A DNA stretch of 64,000 nt from positions 3,906,001 to 3,970,000 of the forward strand of contig CBDDCL010000015.1 of assembly GCA_965226245.1 (NCBI GenBank), read 5' to 3'. Below, one piece after another: positions 7,901 to 16,739 of this stretch. Both the position numbers and the translations under genes were made by a program. The notes beneath the pieces are model-generated. The model did no database searches, was not told the origin of the DNA, and saw only the letters and a program-made list of their open reading frames with translations. This DNA comes from CBDCYS01 sp965226245 (lineage in GTDB: Bacteria; Acidobacteriota; Terriglobia; Bryobacterales; UBA6623). Within the stretch, counting starts at the first letter, position 1; every line of letters begins with the position of its first letter.

Positions 7901-8440
7901 GGGAAACCTCCGGTTGGTCCCACGATGGCACACTTGTCGCGTGCCTGTAAAGACCCGCCTCGAGAAACGTCGAGCAACGATGGTTGTTCGGAAAAACGCC
8001 CGGTTGAACGACGGCGTGGCGCAAGCTGCCATCTCGAACGCTTGTGGCCATCCAAAACTAGCGTCGGGGCGCCAGCCCGCTTCTTGGGAGCCGATCGCGT
8101 CCAATGGGGCTGATTGCGCGTATGCTTTACGGTGTGCCGGAGGCCCAGCTCGGCACGGCTGGAACCGTGCGCCACGTCCGGGGGACTCCATGTTGTTGGC
8201 AGGGGGGAGTTAGCGGAAGTTAGAGGATTTTCGTATCGCGCACGTTCCCTATTATGCAAACGCAAAATTGGGTGTCAAACCGCCCCTTGACACGCACTTC
8301 GCCTCGCCATGTGGTGAGAAAAGCGGGGGCGTGCGTTCTTTGCGAAGTCGCCCCAGGGATTGTCCTACAATGGGAACGCTAGCAGCCCTTTCCTCTAACA
8401 AAGAGCCAGTGAAATCAGGTCTGGCGGCAAGGAGCCAACG
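7901..8440. other. Divergent intergenic region with an IS91-terminus-like repeat
   Basis: It separates the reductase (minus) and the PEBP gene (plus). At 8286-8331 a roughly 43-bp segment (CACTTCGCCTCGCC...GTGGTGAGAAA) matches 26398-26440 in inverted orientation. There it borders an IS91-type transposase remnant, so it may be an orphan IS91 end. TACAAT near 8368 could be a -10 box for the PEBP gene. No gene is supported here. Confidence 0.45.
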
Positions 8441-8902
8441 ATAGCTTTCTCGCTCCATATCGAAGCATTCGCAAACGGACAAACTATCCCGGTCCGCTAC
8501 ACCTGCGACGGAACAAACCGTTCTCCGGCACTGTCGTGGAGCGGCGAACCGGAAGCGACCGAAAGCTTCGTTCTTGTCGTGGACGACCCCGATGCTCCGG
8601 TGGGAACATGGAATCACTGGCTGCTCTACGACATCCCGGCGCAGGCGCAAGGTCTGGATGAGGCGTTCGACCCGGGCCAAACCGGCCTGAGCGGCACGAA
8701 CGACTTCGGGCAGCCTGGTTACGGAGGCTCCTGTCCGCCGCCCGGGCACGGGCCGCATCGCTATTTTTTCAAGCTGTTCGCTTTGAACACAGCGACGCTT
8801 GGCTTGCCCCAGGGCGCCAGGCGCCACGTTCTGGACACTGCCCTGCAAGGCCATGTAATCGCTGAGGCCATCCACATCGGAACTTATGAACGAAAACCTT
8901 GA
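8441..8902 (+). CDS. PEBP-family protein (YbhB/YbcL-like) with a non-canonical start
   Basis: Phosphatidylethanolamine-binding-protein fold, probably cytoplasmic, ligand unknown. The frame gives AFSLHIEAFANGQTIPVRYT, CDGTNRSPALSW, the anion-site motif DDPDAPVGTWNHWLLYDIP and GHGPHRYFFKLFAL, i.e. the complete family pattern over about 153 residues. There is no ATG, GTG or TTG in frame between the upstream stop at 8396 and the conserved N-terminus. The best start is ATA 8441, six nucleotides after GGAG (8431-8434). Starting at GTG 8579 would delete the first third of the fold. Either a rare ATA start or a mutated start codon. It overlaps the next gene by 17 nt. Confidence 0.8.
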   Translation: MAFSLHIEAFANGQTIPVRYTCDGTNRSPALSWSGEPEATESFVLVVDDPDAPVGTWNHWLLYDIPAQAQGLDEAFDPGQTGLSGTNDFGQPGYGGSCPPPGHGPHRYFFKLFALNTATLGLPQGARRHVLDTALQGHVIAEAIHIGTYERKP

Positions 8903-11516
8903 AGTGCCGCGGGAGACGCGTGACTTTGCTTCCAAGCCAGACCGTCCCGCCAGTCTGCGCGTTCTTTCGTGGCGCAAGCTCTCAGCTTGCCGCGTCGAGG
9001 CTCATCTCGACGCTTGGCCCGTCCGCGCGCTGCTGCTCTGCGCCTTGATCAGCCTCCCGATTGGGGCACAGGGCCCGCCGCCGACCCCGCTCACGGGCGC
9101 GGCCGAACTCGCGCAAACGCTCGACCAGCTCAACACGCTGGGGAGCCTGCTCATGCTGGGCGCCCATCCCGACGACGAAAACACCGCCGTTATCGCCTAC
9201 TTTGCGCGCGGCCGCCATATGCGCACGGCCTATCTTTCCGCTACGCGCGGAGAAGGCGGGCAAAACCTGATCGGCGCCGAGCAGGCCGAGCTGATGGGTT
9301 TGATCCGCACCCAGGAACTGCTGGCCGCCCGCCGAATCGACGGAGGCGAGCAGTTCTTTACCCGGGCGATCGATTTCGGCTTCTCGAAGAGTCCCGAAGA
9401 AGCGCTCGAAAAATGGGGCCGCGAGCAGGTGCTCAGCGACATGGTCCGCGTCATCCGGCGGTTCCGCCCCGACGTCATCGTCTCGCGGTTTTCACCCGTC
9501 CTCAGCAGTGGTCATGGACACCACACTGCGGCCGGCAGGCTTTCTTCCGTCGCCTTTGAAGCAGCCGGGGATGCGAGCCGGTTTCCCGATCAAATCCAGC
9601 AGGGGCTAAAACCCTGGAAGGCGAAACGCCTCTACTGGAACACGCTAGCGTTCACCCGGCGGATGATCGAAGCCGAAGCGGCCAGGAAAGACCGGCTGCG
9701 GATCAACGTGGGCCAATACGACCCCGTGCTTGGCAAATCCTACGCGGAGATCGCGGGCGAGAGCCGCAGCCTGCACCGCAGTCAGGCCATGGGCGCCTCG
9801 CAACGCAAAGGGAGCGCGCCGGCGTTCTTTGCGTACATCGCGGGCGAAACCGCCGAGAGAGATCTTTTCGAAGGCATCGACACGTCCTGGGGACGTGTAC
9901 CCGGAGCGGCCGCCGTGAGCCGGCTTCTCACGAAAGCCCGAGAGGCCCACCGGCCCGACCGCCCCGAAGCGATCCTGCCGCTGCTGATTGACGCCTATTC
10001 CGCGCTGGAGGACTTGGACGGCTACTGGCCCGAGGTCAAGCGCCCGCAATTATTGAAAGCAATCGAGCTGGCCGCCGGACTGTGGATTGACGCGGCCGCC
10101 GATCGCTGGGACGCCACGCCCGGCAACGATGTCAATCTTTCGCTGTCCGTGGTGAATCGCTCGCAACACCCTTTCACCTGGACGCGAACCGAAGTCGCCG
10201 GGGCCGCGAAGGGAAGCAACCAGGAGCCGGTCGAGCTGGCTTACAACGAAGCCGCCGGAAAGCAGATGAGTCTCCGCATCCCGGAGTTCGCCCTGTATTC
10301 CGAGCCCGAGTGGCTGCGGCGCCCTTCGAGCGGCGCGCTCTACAACATTCATGACCCGCGGGTGATTGGGATGCCGGAGGCTCCGCCGGTCCTCGAAGCA
10401 ACGTTCTATCTGCGAACGAGCAAAGGCGTCGAGCTGCCCTTCCGCCGGCCGGTGATCTATCGCTGGGTCGACCGCGCGCGCGGGGAGCGCTCTCGTGACC
10501 TGCAAATCGTTCCAGGCGTCGCGGTCAGCTTCGCGCAGGCGAACATGATTTTCCCGAGCAGCGCGGAACGGGAAGTCTCGGTACGGCTCCAAAGCAATGT
10601 TCCCGACGCCAGCGGATCCGCAACGTTGGAGGTCCCCCAAGGCTGGCGGGTCAGCCCGGCCTCGGCTCCCTTTGCCATCAAACGTTCGGGTCAGCAGATC
10701 ACGCTGCGTTTCGAGCTAACGCCTCCCGAAAACCCATCGGGCGGAGAGGTCGTTGCGAAGGTCGATCTCGGCGGCAAGAGCATCTCGCACGGCATGCAAG
10801 AGATTTCGTATCCGCATATACCGATTCAGATGTCCTACCCAAAAGCTCGGATGAGGGTGGAACGCGCCGATGTGCAATTGCTGTCCAAGAGGATTGGGTA
10901 CATCATGGGAGCCGGCGACAAAGTGCCCGCTGCTCTGGAGCAACTTGGAGCGACGGTCAGCCTGCTGTCAGAGGGCGAGCTGGTTTCGGCGGACCTATCG
11001 CAATTCGACGCCGTCGTCACTGGGGTTCGCGCCGTCAACACCAGGCCGGACCTGCGCGCGGCTCGGCAGCGGCTGCTCGAATACGTCGAGGCGGGCGGCA
11101 CGCTGGTCGTCCAGTACAACACGCTTTCCCGCCGCTCGCGGACTCAAGCCGTGCTGGGACCCTACCCGCTGACCCTTTCCCGTGAGCGGGTCAGTGTCGA
11201 GGAAGCGCCGGTCACCTTTCCGTCGCCGGACCACCCATTACTGCAAGCACCCAACCGCATCACCGAGCGTGATTTTGAAGGCTGGGTGCAAGAGCGCGGG
11301 CTCTATTTCATGAGCGAATGGGACGAGCGCTATCAGCCGGTTCTTCAATGCAGCGACCCCGGCGAGCCGCCGCGGCTGGGAGGAATGCTCTACGCCCGCC
11401 ATGGTAAGGGTGTCTACATCTTCACTGGCTACTCCTGGTTCCGCCAGTTACCCGCCGGAGTGCCCGGCGCCTACCGCATTTTCGCCAACCTGGTCAGCGC
11501 CGGAAAGGTAAGGTAA
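8886..11516 (+). CDS. Secreted PIG-L family deacetylase, long form
   Basis: Zinc-dependent N-acetylglucosaminyl-deacetylase-type enzyme (LmbE/PIG-L fold), 876 residues. AHPDDEN at about residue 98 is the metal and catalytic motif; SGHGHHTAAG supplies the distal histidine ligand. The deacetylase occupies roughly residues 85-330. The rest has beta-rich segments and a C-terminal ThuA-like part (TGVRAVNTRPDLRAA...GKGVYIFTGYSWFRQ). A hydrophobic export segment (VRALLLCALISLPIGAQ) lies at about residues 46-62. The preceding 45 residues include a hairpin repeat (GCAAGC TCTCA GCTTGC), so the true start may be later. Likely acts on periplasmic or extracellular amino sugars. Confidence 0.85.
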   Translation: MNENLEVPRETRDFASKPDRPASLRVLSWRKLSACRVEAHLDAWPVRALLLCALISLPIGAQGPPPTPLTGAAELAQTLDQLNTLGSLLMLGAHPDDENTAVIAYFARGRHMRTAYLSATRGEGGQNLIGAEQAELMGLIRTQELLAARRIDGGEQFFTRAIDFGFSKSPEEALEKWGREQVLSDMVRVIRRFRPDVIVSRFSPVLSSGHGHHTAAGRLSSVAFEAAGDASRFPDQIQQGLKPWKAKRLYWNTLAFTRRMIEAEAARKDRLRINVGQYDPVLGKSYAEIAGESRSLHRSQAMGASQRKGSAPAFFAYIAGETAERDLFEGIDTSWGRVPGAAAVSRLLTKAREAHRPDRPEAILPLLIDAYSALEDLDGYWPEVKRPQLLKAIELAAGLWIDAAADRWDATPGNDVNLSLSVVNRSQHPFTWTRTEVAGAAKGSNQEPVELAYNEAAGKQMSLRIPEFALYSEPEWLRRPSSGALYNIHDPRVIGMPEAPPVLEATFYLRTSKGVELPFRRPVIYRWVDRARGERSRDLQIVPGVAVSFAQANMIFPSSAEREVSVRLQSNVPDASGSATLEVPQGWRVSPASAPFAIKRSGQQITLRFELTPPENPSGGEVVAKVDLGGKSISHGMQEISYPHIPIQMSYPKARMRVERADVQLLSKRIGYIMGAGDKVPAALEQLGATVSLLSEGELVSADLSQFDAVVTGVRAVNTRPDLRAARQRLLEYVEAGGTLVVQYNTLSRRSRTQAVLGPYPLTLSRERVSVEEAPVTFPSPDHPLLQAPNRITERDFEGWVQERGLYFMSEWDERYQPVLQCSDPGEPPRLGGMLYARHGKGVYIFTGYSWFRQLPAGVPGAYRIFANLVSAGKVR

Positions 11517-11531
11517 GGTAGCGCGCGCAAC

Positions 11532-11566
11532 CCAGCCCCTCCAAGCGCCAAGACAGTAGGGGCTGG
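11532..11566. terminator. Hairpin after the PIG-L gene
   Basis: Perfect 9-bp stem CCAGCCCCT / AGGGGCTGG with a 17-nt loop, beginning 15 nt after the stop codon. There is no T-run, so termination is only a guess. Confidence 0.35.
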
Positions 11567-11755
11567 CAATCCTGCCGGACCTTCGCCGCGAGGCGGCGAC
11601 GCTGGCCGCGCGCAGTTTGCTACGATTCGACCCAATGAGAATCACAACCACTGGCGTGTGGTCCGGGGAATTGCCTCGTTTGCGGAATCAGCGGTCTGTG
11701 GTGTGAATGCCGCGCTCGCTCGCCGTGCGCCACGTTGAGGTCCAACACCAGCCGC

Positions 11756-12760
11756 TTACACCGCAAACCCGTGTTGCTTGCGGTGATGTGGCCCGTCAAA
11801 CCGCTGGCTGGACTTGAACAGCTCATGGCGCCCATCGCTGCCCTCAGTGGCGGACATCGACAATAAACGCGTCTTGTCCGAGTCGGACAGCGGCTTGAAA
11901 CCTCGAGCGATCTTGACAGCCTGCATGAGGTCTTTCATCGACTCGATGCCGACACACAGGGTGGAGACGGGCAGACTGAGCGCAAAACGAATGCACTCCT
12001 CCGCGGTAATGTCGGTTTCGGTTGCGATACGGCCCGACGCGAGGCTCTTCATCCCGATCACGCCGACATTCTTCTCGAGGCACACCGGAACCACTTCCTT
12101 CTGGAAGCTGCGGTAGTGAGCGTCCATGATATTGATCGGCATCTGAGCGGATGCCCAATCGTAGGGCTTGCCGAGCATCTTGAGGTGAATGCGGGGATCC
12201 TTGTGGCCGGTAAAGCCGATGTAGCGAACCTTGCCGGCTTTCTGGGCTTCGAGCGCGAACTTCAGGCCGCCTTTATCGAAGACCCAGTCCGGGTCGTTGT
12301 CGTAAACCATCTCATGGAATTGCCACAGGTCGATGTGGCCGGTCCGCAAGCGGCGCAGGCTGTCTTCCAGGCTGCGCTTGCTGCCTTCGTAATCGCGCTC
12401 GCAGTCCTTCGTCATTAGGAAGACCTTGTCGCGGCGGCCGCCCGAGGCAAGGGCTTCTCCCATTACGTTTTCGGACCCGCCGTCGTGGTAGTCCCAGGCG
12501 TTATCGAAAAAGGTCATGCCTTCATCGATCGCGGCGTGCATGATGCGGATGGCTTCTTTGCGGTCTTTGTTGGCTGCGGCGCCGATGTGCCAACCGCCCA
12601 GGCACACGATCGAAACCTGCTCGTTCGTACGCCCGAGCTTGCGGGTCGGGATGCCGTTGGAGCTGTCTTGTTGCGCGATCGCCTGCTGTGCCAGCGCGGC
12701 GATCATCGCGCCGCCGAAACTCGCTCGGAAGAAGTCTCGCCGGGAATTGTCTTGTGCCAT
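11756..12760 (-). CDS. Tat-exported aldo/keto reductase
   Basis: Second reductase of this type, 334 residues. The signal SRRDFFRASFGGAMIAALA is of the twin-arginine class. The tetrad residues are in FFDNAWDYHDGG (Asp, Tyr), VFLMTKDCE (Lys) and IDLWQFHEM (His). The start ATG 12760 follows AGGAGG at about 5 nt, a strong ribosome-binding site; the frame upstream to 12856 belongs to the intergenic repeat. It differs from the 6920-7900 enzyme in most positions, so the two are paralogues rather than a recent duplication. The substrate is unknown; sugar-derived carbonyls are plausible for this class. Confidence 0.88.
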   Translation of the reverse strand: MAQDNSRRDFFRASFGGAMIAALAQQAIAQQDSSNGIPTRKLGRTNEQVSIVCLGGWHIGAAANKDRKEAIRIMHAAIDEGMTFFDNAWDYHDGGSENVMGEALASGGRRDKVFLMTKDCERDYEGSKRSLEDSLRRLRTGHIDLWQFHEMVYDNDPDWVFDKGGLKFALEAQKAGKVRYIGFTGHKDPRIHLKMLGKPYDWASAQMPINIMDAHYRSFQKEVVPVCLEKNVGVIGMKSLASGRIATETDITAEECIRFALSLPVSTLCVGIESMKDLMQAVKIARGFKPLSDSDKTRLLSMSATEGSDGRHELFKSSQRFDGPHHRKQHGFAV

Positions 12761-13205
12761 GGGGCCTCCTGTTAAGATTCCCTCCATTCTACACCTAGCC
12801 GCGGGGGGCTCGCTCAAGGGTGGCTCTCGGCCCACTGAGACGGTGCTAGCCGCCAACGCAACGTCGGCCCGGAGGCCGACGCGGCCCGCCGGGAGGCGCG
12901 CGCCACCTCAGGGCAGTTCGTCCCCCCTGGCCGCGGAATGTAGAAACTCCAGACGGTGGGGCAGAGCTCAGAGATTCGGCCCAACCATGTAGCACTTTCC
13001 ACCATGTGGGAAAAATTACAAACTCGGACAGAGCATGTGCGGTTGCGGACAGAGCGAAATGGAGGCGGTGAAATTTAATAATTGGTTCGTATGTCTAACA
13101 GTTGGGACGATTTTCGCAAAGTTGACGCAGCGTGCTGAAGGTCAATCGTATTTTGGCCCTCGGCTTGCACCCTAAGGCAGCGAAAGATGCTCAGGGGGTG
13201 AAAAG
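12761..13205. repeat. Intergenic region with a second copy of the 120-280 repeat
   Basis: From about 12830 to 12985 the sequence follows the repeat seen at 120-280: a GTCGGC..GGCCGAC hairpin, GGCCCGC, then GCGCCACcTCaGGGCaGTTC, CCCCC and a GAATGTAGAAACTCC block. Downstream, 13000-13200 is AT-richer and should hold the promoter of the L,D-transpeptidase gene. No gene is seen. Confidence 0.55.
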
Positions 13206-14087
13206 ATGTGGCTTCAACAGGTTCGATGGCGTAAATGGGGAATCAAATTTTGCATAGCCGGACTCGCGGTGCTGCCCGCAAGCGCGGTCCTGCCGGCCAA
13301 CCAACCGCAGCCAATCAACCAACTGGATTTGCCATCCGTGACTCTCGCAACCGAGCCGGTCTCGGAAGACCCTGAACAACTCGAGTGCAGCTTCAACGAA
13401 AAGCAGATCGCACTGCTGGAAAAGCTCAACCGCTCGGACCGCAATCACCTCATTCGGCTCCAGAGAATCGTAGTGCCCGATCGCTGGGACCTCGACGAGC
13501 TAGCCTACAGCCCGCTTCCCATCAGCTATAAGCAAGCTCGAAGATTCCCGAAAGCCATCGTGGTTTACAAACCGGGGCAGGTTTTCGGCGCCTATCAGCG
13601 CGGCAAGCTCGTCCGCTGGGGACCGGTCAGCACGGGCGCTAAATCCAGCCGAACGCCCGGAGGGCTGTTTCACCTCAACTGGAAAGCAACGCTCAAGCGC
13701 AGCACTCTCAACCGCAACTGGCTCCTGCCGTGGTACTTCAACTTCCAAAACAAGCGCGGACACTCATTCCATCAGTACGAGCTGCCGGGCCGCCCGGCAA
13801 GCCACGGCTGCGTGCGGCTGCTCGAGCGAGACGCTACATGGATCTACGACTGGGGCGAGCAGTGGGAGCTGGGGCCGCGAGGCTGGCGTATCCGCAAGCA
13901 AGGGACGCCGGTATTGATCGTTGGTGAATACGACCACGACCGTCCCGCCCTGTGGCGCACGGCAAGCTACCTGGAAGCCGACGCACAGATCCCGCTGGTC
14001 GAGCAGGAGATCTCCTTAACCTTCGCCGAACTCCTCCCAGACGAGAAGAACGCGGAAGAGGAAGCCACCGCGGCAGCGGATGACTAG
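13206..14087 (+). CDS. L,D-transpeptidase (YkuD domain)
   Basis: Periplasmic enzyme that forms 3-3 cross-links or attaches proteins to peptidoglycan. The 293-residue protein starts with a signal peptide (KFCIAGLAVLPASAVLPA). The YkuD domain (about residues 115-240) begins at AIVVYKPGQVFGAYQRGKLV and contains STGAKSSRTPGGLFHL and the catalytic signature PGRPASHGCVRLLERDA with its nucleophilic cysteine. The C-terminus is acidic. ATG 13206 follows GGGGGTGA at a suitable distance. It is flanked by intergenic repeats and stands alone. Confidence 0.92.
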   Translation: MWLQQVRWRKWGIKFCIAGLAVLPASAVLPANQPQPINQLDLPSVTLATEPVSEDPEQLECSFNEKQIALLEKLNRSDRNHLIRLQRIVVPDRWDLDELAYSPLPISYKQARRFPKAIVVYKPGQVFGAYQRGKLVRWGPVSTGAKSSRTPGGLFHLNWKATLKRSTLNRNWLLPWYFNFQNKRGHSFHQYELPGRPASHGCVRLLERDATWIYDWGEQWELGPRGWRIRKQGTPVLIVGEYDHDRPALWRTASYLEADAQIPLVEQEISLTFAELLPDEKNAEEEATAAADD

Positions 14088-14092
14088 ACAAC

Positions 14093-14140
14093 TACCGGCT
14101 GAAAGCCGGCAGGTTCGTGTGCGACTGAAAGTCGCCTGAA
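14093..14140. repeat. Tandem hairpins with TGAAA loops
   Basis: Two consecutive hairpins, CCGGC-TGAAA-GCCGG and GCGAC-TGAAA-GTCGC, with different stems but the same pentaloop. The hairpin near 150 (ACCGGC-TGAGA-GCCGGT) and the one near 8970 (complement of TGAGA) follow the same design, so a loop-conserved, stem-variable repeat family is likely. Confidence 0.6.
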
Positions 14141-14155
14141 GCGTGGCTTGGCCGA

Positions 14156-14266
14156 AACAGAGCCGCGCCCGCAAGGGTGCGGTCGAGGCTAGTCCGCGCG
14201 TCGGGGCCGCCATCGGACCGCGGTCACTGCCACACTGGACCGCACCCTTGCGGGCGCGGCTCTGTT
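14156..14266. repeat. Long-armed hairpin element, copy 2
   Basis: Arms AACAGAGCCGCGCCCGCAAG.. (from 14156) and ..GGGCGCGGCTCTGTT (to 14266) match the arms of the element at 4614-4716. The loop contains GCGGTCACTGCCA, the reverse complement of the copy 1 loop motif, so this copy is inverted. The right arm lacks the last few bases of copy 1. Confidence 0.8.
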
Positions 14267-14292
14267 CAGAACCCCCGGCCGCAACAGGTGAA

Positions 14293-15549
14293 TCAGGCTT
14301 CGGCGGCCGCGGGCTCGAGCCTCATGATCTTCAACGACAGCAGCAATCCCGCAAGTGGCAGTAAAGCCAGCACCCAAAACACCGGCTCCAAGCCGACCCG
14401 GTCGGCAGTCCAGCCGATCAAGGGGACGAAGATCATTCCCGCCATGCCCCAAGCAAAACCCATCATCAGTCCGCTGACGGTTGCCGCTTGAGACGGGATC
14501 AACTCCTGTGCCATGACAACGATCACGGGGATCGTCAAAAGCAGAAAAGTTCCGCCAATGAACAAGCTGAGCAGCGAGATCCATCCCGTCGTCGCCACAA
14601 AGAGGGCCAAAAAGGGAGTCGCGCCAGCCATCGAAACGACCATGACCTTGGGTCCGCCGATGCGCTCGGCCAGACCGCCTCCGAGAAAGGATCCCGCCGC
14701 CGCACTGAACAGGCATACGGTCAGCGCCAAACTGGTTTCGCGAAAAGTGAACCCGCGTTCGCTATACAGGTAGATCGCCAGGAACTGAATCATGCCGACC
14801 TGTACGATCGATCGCAGCACGACCAGTGCGTAGTGCAGTGCCAGAGGTTTCCAGTGGGCTTTGAGCAACGTATAATCCACACCGCTCCGCTTGCCGTCCG
14901 CGGCTTTGCCGGGTGGGGGCAGTTTCCACAACAATATCGCCGAGACGGCCAGCCCTGGAATGGCCGCCCAACTCAGTGATTCGGCGCCGGCCCATGCGAT
15001 CACCGTGGAGAAGTACGCCGGCCCCAGGGACAACCCGAACGTTCCGCAACTGACGAAAATAGCCACGGCCAGCCCGCGCCGCTGTCCGCCCGCAACCGAA
15101 GCTTCTTTGGTGCTGGAAGGATGAAAGGCCGCCACACCCAGCCCGCCGAGAAACGTCAGCAGCAGCAGCATCGGGAAGCCGCTTGCGTGCAGCAGGCTCG
15201 AAAGAAGAACCCCCGCGATTGCCGGGCTCAGGACGGCACACATGCGCGTGTGAAAGCGGTCCGCAGTCACTCCGAAAAACAGTTGCATCACGGAGGAGGA
15301 AAACATGAAAACTCCGCCAACGATGCCCACCTGGGTGAGAGAGAGGGTGTAGCGTTCGACAAACAGCGGTTGAAGCGTGGCGATGATGCTCGAATAGAGA
15401 TCGACCGTGCCGTGCGCCAGAGAAAGCAGGACGAGCGGCATCACCGCCACGGAAGCTCTTAGTCCGGCGCTGGGGACCACCTGAGGTGTCGCTGCCGGCG
15501 GCGCGGCCGGCCGCGGGGCCGCGGTTTCTGGTACAAGAGCGCTGCTCAC
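14293..15549 (-). CDS. MFS transporter, fosmidomycin-resistance (Fsr)-like
   Basis: Inner-membrane exporter of the major facilitator superfamily with about 12 hydrophobic segments. The start LVLLSLAHGTVDLYSSIIAT (conserved H and D in the first helix), the loop GVTADRFHTRM and GLAERIGGPKV fit the Fsr-type efflux subgroup. GTG 15549 is chosen because GGAGG lies 9-10 nt upstream and gives 418 residues, the usual length; the longer frame to 15822 would add 91 residues without similarity. It starts with a short proline/alanine-rich tail. The natural substrate is unknown. Confidence 0.85.
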   Translation of the reverse strand: MSSALVPETAAPRPAAPPAATPQVVPSAGLRASVAVMPLVLLSLAHGTVDLYSSIIATLQPLFVERYTLSLTQVGIVGGVFMFSSSVMQLFFGVTADRFHTRMCAVLSPAIAGVLLSSLLHASGFPMLLLLTFLGGLGVAAFHPSSTKEASVAGGQRRGLAVAIFVSCGTFGLSLGPAYFSTVIAWAGAESLSWAAIPGLAVSAILLWKLPPPGKAADGKRSGVDYTLLKAHWKPLALHYALVVLRSIVQVGMIQFLAIYLYSERGFTFRETSLALTVCLFSAAAGSFLGGGLAERIGGPKVMVVSMAGATPFLALFVATTGWISLLSLFIGGTFLLLTIPVIVVMAQELIPSQAATVSGLMMGFAWGMAGMIFVPLIGWTADRVGLEPVFWVLALLPLAGLLLSLKIMRLEPAAAEA

Positions 15550-15939
15550 AACTGAAGTGCCTCCGCTCCGCGAGTCAGCGGAGTTTGCGGTGGACAGATT
15601 TCGCGGATTTACGTAAAAAGAGCGCCGGGATACACCAATTGTTCTCCCTGCTGCATCCGTGCGCTGCCGCATCCATGCCCTGCCTCGTTCATGCCTCATC
15701 GATGAATGAACAGGCCAGGCCGGCGCCCTTGGGCACGGACCGTGAGAGAAAGAAGCGCTGGCAATGAAGGAGTGGCCAGAACCGGCACTCCTGATCCCCG
15801 AGCAAAACTCATGATAGTTCAAAATGCTGGCGGCGGGAGGAAAAACGGCCGTCTGTCATGCTCAAGAATTCCCAGCGCTGAACGAACAAGCATCTTCCGC
15901 GGCGTCCTCCTGGGCTGTAATTCGGGACGACCGTTCGGC
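15550..15939. other. Intergenic region between the MFS gene and hicBA
   Basis: No gene or clear repeat is recognised here. Open frames in it are extensions of the MFS frame. It should contain the divergent MFS promoter. Confidence 0.4.
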
Positions 15940-15967
15940 TTGACACTTTCCACCCACTTGCTACCCT
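15940..15967 (+). promoter_or_regulatory. Promoter of hicBA, probably leaderless
   Basis: Perfect -35 TTGACA (15940-15945), a 16-nt spacer and TACCCT (15962-15967) end 6 nt before ATG 15974. Transcription would start at or next to the start codon, and no Shine-Dalgarno sequence precedes it. HicB-type antitoxins often repress such promoters; no operator palindrome was identified by eye. Confidence 0.55.
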
Positions 15968-15973
15968 AACCCT

Positions 15974-16234
15974 ATGAGCGAACCTCAATACAGCTACAAC
16001 TTCACCGTGCTGTTTGAACCAGCCGAAGAAGGAGGGTATGTTGTTTCCTGTCCGGCTCTCCCTGGTTTGGTGACCGAGGGTGACACTCTCGAAGAAGCCC
16101 GTACGATGGCGGCTGACGCCATCCGCGGCTACCTAGAAAGTTTGCGCAAAGACGGACAACCGATTCCCACCGACAAAGCTATTCCCGCCGAGCCCCGCAA
16201 AGAAAACATCTCCGTCGCCCTAGACGCGGCATGA
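15974..16234 (+). CDS. hicB: HicB-family antitoxin
   Basis: Antitoxin of 86 residues that binds and neutralises HicA. The partial RNase-H-like fold is recognisable from FTVLFEPAEEGGYVVSCPAL, then PGLVTEGDTLEEARTMAADA, then a C-terminal strand with KENISVAL. It lacks an obvious C-terminal DNA-binding helix-turn-helix, as in short HicB forms. The stop overlaps the hicA start (ATGA at 16231), a tight operon with the antitoxin first. The promoter geometry suggests leaderless translation. Confidence 0.9.
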   Translation: MSEPQYSYNFTVLFEPAEEGGYVVSCPALPGLVTEGDTLEEARTMAADAIRGYLESLRKDGQPIPTDKAIPAEPRKENISVALDAA

Positions 16235-16458
16235 GTTCTCCCCTGCCTGCTCTCAAGCCCAGGAAGGTAATCCAGGCGCTCAAACGAGCCGGCTTTTTTG
16301 TTCACCACACGACCGGCTCTCACTACATCCTCAAGCACCCCGCCAACGCCACCCTCCGAGTCACTGCCTATCACAACCGCGATCTCAAACGCCGAACTCT
16401 CGACTCGATCCTCAAGCAGGCTGGGCTGTCGCCAGAGGAATTCAGGAGGTTTTTATAA
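16231..16458 (+). CDS. hicA: HicA-family mRNA interferase toxin
   Basis: Toxin of 75 residues with the double-stranded-RNA-binding-like HicA fold. The family signature is complete: KPRKVIQALKRAGFFVHHTT, then GSHYILKHP with the catalytic histidine, a strand TLRVTAYHN, and LKRRTLDSILKQAGLSPEEF at the end. Intact in length and active-site residues, so it is probably a working toxin. It is translated by overlap with hicB. Confidence 0.92.
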   Translation: MSSPLPALKPRKVIQALKRAGFFVHHTTGSHYILKHPANATLRVTAYHNRDLKRRTLDSILKQAGLSPEEFRRFL

Positions 16459-16522
16459 AGAAGTCCTCTGGCCAAAGCGCAAAAAGCGGAAGAGGAGCTA
16501 ATCTCCCCGCTAAGCGCCAAAT

Positions 16523-16546
16523 TCCCGCCCTGTGGCGGGGTTTTTT
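16523..16546 (+). terminator. Rho-independent terminator after hicBA
   Basis: Stem CCCGCC / GGCGGG with loop CTGT is followed directly by a run of six T (16541-16546), about 65 nt after hicA. Confidence 0.85.
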
Positions 16547-16739
16547 GATTTCCGGGCACTTGCCCCTTCCCAGGTCCGAGGCAGCCGCTTAGAGCGGCTC
16601 GTTGAGTGGAGTTTTTCGTCAGCAGACCTGCTATGCTGCCGACCGGAGACAGAAACTCATGGGATCCCCGTAACACTCCGGGTCATCTGCGGCATTTTGG
16701 CGGTGGTTTTGCTCGCGCTGATTATCCTCAGGCGTCCTA

